Assembly: GCA_012064415.1 (NCBI GenBank)
Contig: SSNU01000352.1
Location: 1 to 58,960, forward strand
DNA length: 58,960 bases
Source: Gyrodactylus bullatarudis
Taxonomy: Eukaryota; Platyhelminthes; Monogenea; Gyrodactylidea; Gyrodactylidae
Direction of reading: 5' to 3'
The notes under the pieces are model-generated. The model had not been told where the DNA came from and searched no databases. It saw only the letters and a list, made by a program, of their open reading frames with translations. Of the stretch, positions 24,491 through 33,401 are shown one piece after another. Position numbers and translations under genes: made by a program. Numbering within the stretch: the stretch's first letter is position 1; each line of letters begins with the position of its first letter.

Positions 24491-24990
24491 ACAAGCCATC
24501 ATGGAAAAACGGTTACATTTTGAAAGCAGCTGAAGCTTACCTTATTAACGAAAAAAAGCCAAATCTATGTGTACAAAAGAATCATGTGAAACCAAAACCG
24601 AGGGAGAATCAGCAGGATCACAACCCCCTTTAATGAAAAGAAGAAGGGAAGAGACAGAAACGAACCAACAAATTACCAAGTTCTTCGTAGCAACACTGAT
24701 CAAACCCTAATTATCCTGATTCGCTAACAGAACTAAATTTTCTTTCCACTAAACGCTGACTAAAAAAATAATCATCACTTTGATTGTACAAATTTCGAAT
24801 AATTATAATTCAGATTTCTTACATTAATTTCTCTGACCTGGTAACAAGGAGGAGCCAATTGTATAACTATTAAAATTTGGACCAATAAGGCCATCTCTTT
24901 CAAATTTGTTAAACTTGTATTTATATGGCATGTATCACACTGATGAGTATGCCCGAAATAGAGATCTTTATTTGTGAAACAATCTGGCAT
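24491..24990 (+). mobile_element. Penelope-like element 3' fragment with ribozyme-like end
   Basis: Starts in the PLE endonuclease tail: G-Y-I-L-K-A-A-E-A-Y-L-I-N-E-K-K-P-N-L-C-V-Q-K-N. A basic region follows in a shifted frame (K-R-R-R-E-E-T-E-T-N-Q-Q-I-T-K-F-F) that parallels the tail of the copy at 38.8 kb. About 230 nt after that tail lies the hammerhead-like motif. So the motif belongs to the PLE 3' terminal region, as reported for PLE terminal repeats in other animals. It is inserted inside a LINE. Confidence 0.7.
24932..24980 (+). ncRNA. Type I hammerhead-ribozyme-like motif, best preserved copy
   Basis: Stem I GTATCACA (24932-24939) pairs with TGTGAAAC (24973-24980), 7 of 8 pairs. 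The core is CTGATGA (24940-24946) and GAA+A (24955-24958). Stem III is AUAGAG (24958-24963) with CUUUAU (24966-24971) and a 2-nt loop. Predicted cleavage follows U at 24972. Helix II is reduced to one G-C pair closing the loop UAUGCC. All universally conserved core bases are present. Catalysis is unproven, and H17 = U and the tiny helix II are unusual. Confidence 0.65.
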
Positions 24991-25419
24991 CTTGTTACTT
25001 TGCTCAAATTTCCTATGTCATCGGTAGCTCAGCTCAAAACCAATCTCGAACAACACTTAACTCAATTAAGAAAACTGAGAACCTCCAATTTCAATTCCTC
25101 CGTTCATGTTTTGGCCCTTTCTCATATAAACAACTTGTAGCCAAGGTTGATCTCAACCCCATCTGGCTGAGAAGAATCGCATTTTCTGCTGTACTCTATC
25201 ACAAAATCCCGCCTGCTGCCGATCGAAATTACCATCTTCGCTCCCCTTTTATTTTACGATCCTTATTACAACGCTTCATCCCCTAAGACACAGATTTAAA
25301 CTTAATTTTGATATTTTTAAAATCCCAAAGATTTCCCAAATTATTCCTATTATATCTTCTTATGTACCAGATAATCATAACTATTTTACTAACTTTTTCA
25401 CATAAAAATCTTATATACA

Positions 25420-26464
25420 TGTTACCGTTAATCTTGTTACTCTTGATAGTCTTAAGATTACCTGATAGTCTTAAGACTAACGGATTGGTTTGTTGAACTT
25501 GTTACTCAGTAACAAGATTAACTGGAATCTTTGATAGTCTTAAGACTAACGGAATAGTTTGATAAACTTGTTACCAAGTGACATCCGATCAGATTTAAGA
25601 AAATAAAGTTGTGAGGTTTTCTCCAGTCCTACCAAATTCTTTTTTTTAATAAACAAGCGGTTTTTGATGAATCATGATTGATAAAAACAAGGCATATTTT
25701 AAGCGTTTATGATTAGAAATATGGCCTAATATGACTTTATAACTTTGAACCCTGCTGTACTATCAAGTTTTTTGTTAGATTTTTGACGATTTTAGAACCT
25801 GTAGATTCACAGACTAAAATATATAACTTATATGACTTTTTGAGGCCCTATTAATAAGTTTGAGATTGAAATATGAATTTCTGCACATTATCAGAAAAGG
25901 TCCAAATGACTTTAAATGGTAAAAAAAGAAGTCCTTCAAATATTCCTCATTTAAAGAATAGACGTGAACCAACAAATAAAAATACGTGATGAGAAGAAAT
26001 TTATATAAAAATCACTAAATAGTTGTTCCTGAAACTCGGTAAAAAATTTGACGAACTATTCAGTTAAAATCCTTACGTAAAATTAATACTGTTGGCTGAA
26101 TTTCAACACTTGATACGTCTTATTCTCTGGAATCCATGAGTTTCGCAGTGCACTGTATAAGAAGTCTCAATTTCAGACCCTACAAAATTGGATTGTTTGA
26201 TAAAAAATCTTCATAGCCTTAACAAAACCTTATTTAATTCAAATTTATCTCCGTCAGCCGAGTATCAAATTCAACATGCTATATTATATTACTAAATAGT
26301 TAGTTAATCTTGAAACCCGGTAACAAGTTTATCAAACTATTCCGTTAGTCTTAAGATTACCTGACAGTCTTAAGATTCCAGTTAATCTTGTTACTGAGTA
26401 ACAAGTTTAACAAACCAATCCGTTAGTCTTAAGACTATCAAGAGTAACAAGATTAACAGTAACA
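25420..26464. mobile_element. Element TIR-G: about 1.05-kb inverted-repeat DNA element
   Basis: The left arm (25,420-25,577) and right arm (26,306-26,464) are near-perfect inverse copies, beginning TGTTACCGTTAATCTTGTTA at the outside. Each arm contains several copies of the palindromic core GTCTTAAGAC (for example gatagtcttaagactaacgg), typical of subterminal transposase sites. The interior has no coding frame; it holds a second nested inverted repeat (about 25,690-25,850) ending in ttttgaggccct, related to the FB-F ends. A damaged copy lies at 49,350-49,467. Confidence 0.75.
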
Positions 26465-27025
26465 TATATATTTTTTTTCTGAAAAATGCTATTTTGTAAT
26501 TACCAATTAAATTGTTAAAATTGAACTCCTAAAATCTACTCCTACTCTATAGATATAAAATGGATTTGCAAATGAGGGGACTATAGAGCTTTCTAAATTC
26601 AGCAGATCAAACGATAAGAATCAGGAGAGAATCAAAAATAAACTCACAGAATTTTCTTGTGGAATATCTGATTGTTTACTGGAGAAGGAGTCTCGTTTGA
26701 CTTTATAGATGAGATGAACATCGGAGGGATGACTTAGTCTTCTCTCTGATCTGATCTCATTTCTAAAATTAAATGGAATTACTCATAATTTTTCAAGAGT
26801 TAACATGAAATACAAAAGTCTCAAAATAATGACATAAGAGTTATCAATGATAACTTATCATAAATAAATCTCATAAGTGAATCGTAAAGCAATCTGGTTA
26901 CTAATTTAGATCTGTATTAGGGCTAGTCAAATACTTTTTAGATCTAACTTAGGAAATGCCATTTAAAATCCCATTTTTCCAAACATCTTCAAATAAACCC
27001 AAATTAATCGGAATTTTTTACTCAA
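26465..27025. other. Gene-free stretch
   Basis: Begins with a T-rich run after TIR-G. I see no coding frame or repeat ends before the FB-A element. Confidence 0.3.
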
Positions 27026-27579
27026 CCTAATTGACATGAAGATGAGAATTTACTTGTTTACAAAAAACTCAATAATTTTTCTCTGGAAAGTTGGGAAAAA
27101 ATTTTCCAAAATTTTCATCGACTTCAAAGATTTTAAGCAGTTAAATGCAGATATTCGAGATCAGCATTAGACGAAGGATTCGAATTCCACAGGAGAAATT
27201 CTCAGAAATGCGTCATTATTGCGGAAAATCGAAAAATTTGATTATCAGTGATAATTTATCACGAAGGGCGATAATCCAAAATTTTAAACTTTTTTTAACA
27301 GTAGATTCCTCTCTTTCTCCACGGCCCAATTCGAATTCTTTGTCTAATATTGGCCTCGAATATCTGCATTTAACTGCTTCAAATCTTTGAAATCGATAAA
27401 AATTTTGGATTCGAAAGTTGAAAAGTCTGATTGAATTATTTTCTGAATTCTTTCGAATACCCACATTTTATTAGCTCATTCTGTTTTAGAATTCAAAAAA
27501 TTATTTTTTTCTGCGAATCCGGAGAAAAATATTGAGTTTTTTGTGAAAATAGTAAATTCTCATCTTCCTGTCAATTAGG
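27026..27579. mobile_element. Foldback MITE family FB-A, complete copy
   Basis: The outer ends are inverted: left CCTAATTGACATGAAGATGA, right TCATCTTCCTGTCAATTAGG. The whole 554-bp unit folds on itself, arms meeting near 27,300. Inner arm markers are gcagttaaatgcagatattc and its inverse near 27,360. No coding capacity. Half or damaged copies lie at 28.81-29.16, 36.66-36.84, 43.93-44.73, 49.09-49.30 and 53.52-53.73 kb. Confidence 0.8.
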
Positions 27580-28159
27580 GTTTAGTTAGTCGAGAATATT
27601 CACATTTTGAATGATTCCAATATTTAAGGGTCATTTTATTGAATTTTCATCAAAAGTAACCTCTATTTCGGATGAATTCAGTGAAGGGAATGTATTTATT
27701 AATTACATGTACATCTTATCAATTCGAGTGTAAGAAAGCATCGTTTACTTATCTTTTTTTATATCTATTTATTTTTTGATTAACGTGCATTCTAATGTAT
27801 TCAATACAAGAATCTTTGATGCATATTTCTCGAGGAGGCGATAATCCAATTTATTTGATGAGAGAATTTCACCTTGATGTCTACAAATTGAGATATCTCT
27901 TTCTGCTAGTGTTTAATGTATTTTCAGTGTCTGCATGAATGGACAGAAGATGGAAAAACAAGTCAACTGCAAATTGATTATCTAATTTTCTGAAGAAAAC
28001 TCAAATGAGTATCGTTACTTTCAATTTATTTCATCTCTTTCGGAACGGACAGAATGAACGTGGCTTTATGTTCATTACTAGAGTCTTTGATCAGATTGTA
28101 ATTGAAGAAAGAATACATTTAAAAGAATAGCCCTATTATTTTGAAAATTTTCATAGAAG
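27580..28159. other. Gene-free stretch
   Basis: AT-rich; no coding frame, RNA gene or repeat boundary recognised. Confidence 0.3.
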
Positions 28160-28600
28160 CCTGTGTGTCTGTGCAGTGTGCTTAGAGGACCTAAGGCTGT
28201 ACCAGGTTCGCAGGCGAATAGGAGCATAGCTCTCTTAGTGAGAACTAGCCTATTGCACGTAGCCTAGCCCTGGGGCCTGGTGCTCTCCGAAAGGACCTAG
28301 ACTACCATACTCACGTTAGTCGGACTTATACACATTGATGTTCCAGGCTAAGATAGTCCGTCTGGTGCCATTCCCATCCTCCGTCGAGACTCTAAGTTGT
28401 GTCTACATCGGGAGCGGGCACGTCACTCAGCGTTAGCGAACCGCAGTTCATTAACAGTCCGATACGCTCGGAGAGGTTCCCCGGGAATCGTCGGAGCTTG
28501 TGGTAGCGACAGTGTGCAACAATATCTATCTGATTTTCTGGGATGTAACACCTGGAGAGTATGCCATGAAGCGCAATTCTTTTACAGACCTAGCATCACC
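28160..28600. other. GC-rich structured island, unidentified
   Basis: About 440 bp with base composition near parity, in sharp contrast to the AT-rich surroundings. Nested complementary blocks fit a long hairpin: ACCAGG (28201-28206) with CCTGGT (28276-28281), AATAGG (28217-28222) with CCTATT (28249-28254), and AGCTCTC (28228-28234) with GAGAACT (28240-28246, one mismatch). GTGCTTAGAGG followed by GGTTCGCAGGC loosely resembles RNA polymerase III A and B boxes, so a tRNA-derived SINE or a structured RNA gene is possible. A 72-codon plus-strand frame (28397-28615) has no recognisable domain. I cannot identify it. Confidence 0.4.
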
Positions 28601-28806
28601 TTTCTCATGAGTTAAACTATTGCTCAGACTAAATCAAAGGTCTCACAACACCCTTTACACACATTGAGCATCTTCTGACTTTTTTGCAGTTTGGAATGCA
28701 AAAATTTCGTAAAATTTTATCCTGATTCTGAATTTTCTGGGACTCTATTCTATCAAGAAGGTTTCACCGGATCTCATCAGACTTTTATATAGGCTTGATA
28801 TAGAAA

Positions 28807-29158
28807 AATTTGAATTTTTCGATTACTACCAAGGCAAATTATCCAAAATCTGGAAGTTTAAATTTTTTTCGGAAACAGTAAGATCTTCTTCGCTATCTCC
28901 ATGGTCAAATATCATCAGTTAACTGCTTCGAATCATCGAAATCGATAAGAATATTAGGTTTAAAAGTCGAAAAGTGGAAATTTGGTGCTTTTCAAAATTC
29001 GAAAAACGGCCTAATTTTGGTCAGATTGAATTATTTTCTGAAATTTTTTTGAATACAGACATCTTGTTGGGTCATTCCGTTTTAGAATTCAAAAAATCCG
29101 AAGAAAAATATCGAGTTTTTTGTGAAAATAGTCAATTTTCATCTTCATGTCAATTAGG
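28807..29158. repeat. FB-A fragment (one arm)
   Basis: Ends with the family terminus 'catcttcatgtcaattagg' and carries the internal block 'ggaaacagtaagatcttctt' shared with the copy at 44.3 kb. The opposite arm is missing. A 93-codon open frame across it (28974-29255) is repeat sequence. Confidence 0.65.
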
Positions 29159-30229
29159 TTCAGATAAAGAACTACTGGTGATTGAATGTTTGATAAGAAC
29201 ATCAGGTTTGAGGTTATTTATGAACTTTATGAAAATTTTTGCCTCTAAAAGTTGAAAGCAAATTTTCTTCAGATTAAGCCAAGAACGCAAGTTAAATATT
29301 CTAGATTTTATCTTATCAAACAGACTGAAATTTTTGTGAATGAACTCCTTCAAATTCTGAACGTTAAAAAATATAATTTCTAAATTCATCTTATGTTCTC
29401 AATAATATGAAATTATTAAATAAAAATTGAGGTTTTAGTAAAAATCTTTGATATTAATAACCGTATTTAGGGAGTATAGAATTACAACGTCATTCATTCA
29501 TGTTTTCATTCAACTTTTCGTTATACGGTACTTTGAAGTAAGTTTATTAAGGTTCTGGTACAGATTCTTAGATCAATAGCCAAATTTGGATTTTCTGTCC
29601 AATGTTGATCCCAAATATCGGTATTTAATTTTGAAATTATGGAGATCAAAATTAGCACGCTTTTCAAAAATTCTCAAAATAGTGTAGCGAGGCTTTTTCT
29701 ACCTTTTATTTCTCAGGCCATGATTCTATTTAGTTGAACTCAAACAGATTTATTCACTTGAAACTTTCACTTTCTGTAGTAAAATACTTGGGAGAATGGA
29801 AAAGTAGTTTAGTATAATTTATTATGATAAGATGACAATTGATAACAGCGTGTGTGCTTTCTTTCATCTCTGTTTTCCCCTTGAAACTTTAAGTAAAAAG
29901 GTTTCCCATTTCTTTTTATTTTTTAACAACAGGAAAATGATTTATTGTCAGTACTTTGCGTAGGTTTTATCCTCTTCTAAGTTTCAAATAAAGATGAAAG
30001 AGAAAGAGAGCATCTGGAAAAGTGTAAAAGAAAATTCAGCTTTACATTTTCAACAGTGTTTTCAGTAGAGTTGGATGAAAATTATTAAAAAACAGAAGTA
30101 TCCTAAAGAAGATAAATACTAATAATTACACTGCAGAAATTGCAGAGATTCTGCTTCTGGAAATTTCGTAGATTACTCAGTTTTTGAGCAATTTGTGAAA
30201 AAAAACAAAACAGCACAAATTTCTGAAAT
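29159..30229. other. Gene-free stretch
   Basis: AT-rich; no coding frame or repeat boundaries recognised. Confidence 0.3.
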
Positions 30230-30610
30230 AAATTTATTGTTATGAAAAATATGGTCATTTTTCAAATTCCCATTTGGCGCCAAAATACCATTTTTTCGAA
30301 CTTTGAGCTGAAAATTTTTATTGATTCGAAAGTTTTAGGGTGATCAAAAGAGTTTTTTGCGAAATCAGGATTAGACAAGAAAATCAATTTAACTGAATCT
30401 TACCTGATGCATAGCCTTATTATCGTTTGGGAGCTGAAATTTTTTGATCATTTTCACTACTTGAAAATCAATGAAATTTCGATAATACAAAATCTCTCGG
30501 TCGGTAATTTGACGGTGCTAGTCAGCTTTCTTGTCTAATCTTGGTACTGAAAAACTCCTTAAAAAAACCCCCAACTTTTGAATCATTAAAAATCATTAAA
30601 TATGAATCAA
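30230..30610. repeat. Inverted-repeat copy of R1/FB-B-like family
   Basis: Contains the R1 blocks 'agtcagctttcttgtctaat' and 'cactacttgaaaatcaatga', plus an opposing 'attagacaagaaaa' block. The two halves are imperfect inverse copies. Partial relatives lie at 437-590, 2,880-3,090 and 52.8-53.2 kb. Confidence 0.55.
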
Positions 30611-30674
30611 ATCTTTGAGATGAAGAGTAGTTCTGGCCAAGAATCTGTACATCACTTTCTAAGAGAAATTCAAA

Positions 30675-31193
30675 TTAGGTTGTTTCAAAAGTATTAAACA
30701 AAATTTTGTAAAAATTATAATGAACTTTGCTGGCAAATTTCGTTATGAAGTATATACAGAATATCATTAAGTTACACATTAAAATATTCACGATTTCTTT
30801 CTATGCACTTCCGTCTCCTTTCTGGTAGACTATCCATACAACAGTTTAGGGTTTTTTGGTCCATGCACTCGTTTAGTGAGTCCTAAACATCTAGTCTTTA
30901 ATTGAAGATATTGCCCTTCAGATGATGCCGAAGTGATCTGAAAAGTGATAATCTGTTGGAGCAAGATCTTTACAGTAGGGAGAATGGTTAAGATCGTCGA
31001 CGTTGCTCTCCTTGAAAAAATCTTTCACTAATCTTTAGACGTGAGGCATGGAATTCTCCGCTAAGAATGTATCCCTACCGAATTCTTTGATAAATTTTGT
31101 ATTTAAAAATGTATAATTATTTGAGATGAATTTCTGCAGTTATTTCATACTTGATCTATGAAAAATTTGCTTAATACTTTTGAAACAACCTAA
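30675..31193 (-). mobile_element. Deleted mariner element with intact terminal inverted repeats
   Basis: The ends are exact inverse copies: TTAGGTTGTTTCAAAAGTAT at the left and its complement ATACTTTTGAAACAACCTAA at the right. This is the canonical mariner terminus at a TA site. Minus-strand remnants of the transposase C-terminal half include H-S-P-Y-C-K-D-L-A-P-T-D-Y-H-F (the third catalytic Asp region), L-R-H-H-L-K-G and L-P-E-R-R-R-K-C-I-E-R-N-R-E-Y-F. They are broken by stops and frameshifts. The N-terminal half is deleted, leaving about 0.5 kb instead of about 1.3 kb. It cannot move by itself. Confidence 0.9.
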
Positions 31194-32299
31194 TATTATA
31201 TAATATAATTTTATATAGCTGTAATGAGGATTTTGACGGAAAAATCGGCATAAATTTCTTTCCTCTCGCTAAGAACTTGAATTATTTATTTTCTAATCAA
31301 TCAAAGTTTTTCTGATAGTGATGATGTTGTTAAGTTTGTAAATAACATATTTCCCACGTGAAATTTGGTTACAATTCTCTGAAAATGTCCCTCTTTAAAT
31401 AAGAAGATTGACAAGTGGAGAAAAAGTTGCTTTCAAAAGATTCAGACAAACTACTTTATTCTCACTTTGTTGAGCCTTATTTTCGGTTGTATTCAATAGA
31501 ACGCTAAGTTTATCGATTTTTCAAAATAAACTGATCTGTTTTGTCTAGTCCGAGTGAAGAATGATATGAACCTAGTTAATATGTAATCGAATTGATGAAT
31601 ATTTTTTCGATCATATTCTAGGATCTTGAATCATCTAATCGTGGTTCTTAAAGTTTTGATCAGCATCTCACTTTGATATCAAGTTCAAAACTCGAAATAT
31701 GGCATAATTTTCTTTAAAAATTGATTCCTCAGAAAGTGATCCATCAAGTTCGATTAAAAATTGAGGATTTTCTAAAGTTTATAAATTTCCATTTTCCAAC
31801 CATATAAAAAGGTGTACTCATAATTAACATTACAACAAGTCCATTTCAAAGGCCCAAATTTATTAATTTATGGTCTATCCAATAAAATGTATGGATGAAA
31901 AGTTTATTTTTAGAAATTGTCTCATTAAAAAGTTTCGGAAGAAATCGATTAAAGATTCAAAAACAGAGATCAGCTGAGTATGGATTATTTTTTGATCGAC
32001 AACTCTTCTTTTGTCATTGTAACGGCTAATTATAATTATTTTAGAAACAACAATTTTTCTTCTCAATTTCAACAATACTTATTGATACACACTTGATTTA
32101 TAGATAGATCTTCTCTTCTAATCATAAAAGAACGAAAAGTAATTTGAAGTGAATGGATTTATTTGGAACTTAGTTGTTACGAATACTTAGTTATATCTTG
32201 TAAATTTCATTCGATCTGATTACAAAACAACTTAAATATTGAAGATTTCAAGGTAAAAATGGGCTAGAAATTTGCCAGATTCTCTTGATGGAACTACTT
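31194..32299. other. Gene-free stretch
   Basis: AT-rich; I looked here for downstream exons of the 32.5-kb candidate and found none that could be supported. Confidence 0.3.
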
Positions 32300-32435
32300 A
32301 TTGGTTTCATGCATAAAAAATAAACCTTGTTCTAAATCAACTATCCAGCTATTATTGACATGAATTTAATCAACTCTAAACTTTGATTAGTTTAATAATT
32401 TCGATCAAAAAGGGTCATTAATTTAGGAATTTTCA
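32300..32435. repeat. Second copy of the AK1-intron dispersed repeat
   Basis: Same orientation and order as 18,130-18,275, sharing 'ctctaaactttgattagttt' and 'tcattaatttaggaatt'. No terminal structure seen. Confidence 0.6.
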
Positions 32436-32509
32436 GTCCAACAGATGGTTTATGAATACGCTGATTACGGATCTCCACTTATTTTAGCACAAATAATTTC
32501 AAAACTCAC

Positions 32510-32796
32510 GAAACATTGGTCATGTAGACACCAGCAACCGAAGCTCGCTTCTCTTTCAATGCTGTATTTGGATCCAAAAAGTTTCTTGACTTTGAAGAGT
32601 CGATTTTGAGTGTTGAGTCACTTTCGCGCCTCTTATAAAGGTCAATATCCGACGTCTTGAAGATATGATGTTTAGTGCCAAGGCTAACTTTGGCATATTG
32701 TCGATTATAGCCATGATCCTGATTCGATCTTGGTGTCCGGAAACGATTACAATACTGATTTGATGTTCCAGCTGCAAAACTACTTGGAAAACTCAT
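32510..32796 (-). CDS. Candidate first coding exon of an unrecognised gene
   Basis: An ATG at 32796 opens 95 codons, ending at a good donor TTTC|GTGAGT (phase 2). The peptide is M-S-F-P-S-S-F-A-A-G-T-S-N-Q-Y, followed by a polar, Arg/Lys/Ser-rich region. It includes Y-K-R-R-E-S-D-S-T-L, a possible phosphorylation-rich segment, and A-G-V-Y-M-T-N-V near the end. Base composition is less AT-rich than its flanks, as for the real exons here. No family recognised and no second exon found within about 1 kb, so it may be an exon with a long intron or an orphaned gene fragment. Confidence 0.4.
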
Positions 32797-32857
32797 TAAT
32801 AAATCCCCTCTTCTTCGAATGATTTCAAATCATTTCTTGCTTATTGGATTACTCAAT

Positions 32858-32882
32858 ATATATATATATATATATATATATT
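32858..32882. repeat. (AT)n microsatellite
   Basis: Uninterrupted alternating TA run of about 25 bp followed by a tttatttata tract. Confidence 0.9.
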
Positions 32883-33401
32883 TATTTATATGTATTTGTT
32901 CATCTGATAAAAACAAAAATATTCCACTTCACATGAATTGTTCAAGAGAATTATTTTTTCCCTATTTATCCCCACTCTCTTCTCCTTTTCGATAATAATA
33001 GAGATATGAATGGATTAAAACTAAACAGTGGATTGGAAAATCCTAGTTTACATACATTTGATATTCCCTTGTTCTCGTGAATGTATTGCATTTCATTGGC
33101 TAGACTTTATTTGAACCAATCAGAGTCGAGTATGTTGATAAATCATTTCTTCGCCTTTTTGATTGTCCAGTTTACTATAATTTTTATTCGAAATGTTAAT
33201 AATTATAATTATTTAACTAATCCTTATGTTAAGTGTTTACTTAAATGGATTTTTCGGGTTAATTCCAAAATTAAACTCGAAAAAATTTATTTTCAATGTC
33301 GAAATTTCTTCTGTGAATTAAGACTCAGATAATTTTTTTAACTTCTATTTTTTGGATTAGAAATTTTTTTTATATTTGAAAAAGATTATAAATACATCTG
33401 T

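Larger units (their letters stand above)
24220..25405 (+). mobile_element. LINE C-terminal fragment split by a PLE insertion
   Basis: Left part (to about 24,490) encodes S-F-L-L-P-H-L-D-Y-G-A-S-L-L-S-N-L-P-A, the thumb region of a LINE reverse transcriptase. After a 0.5-kb PLE insertion it resumes from about 25,000 with F-L-R-S-C-F-G, L-N-P-I-W-L-R-R-I-A and Y-V-P-D-N-H-N-Y-F-T-N-F. These match, block by block, the C-terminal region of the minus-strand LINE at 33.4-36.3 kb. Frameshifts are frequent; it is a fossil. Confidence 0.7.
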
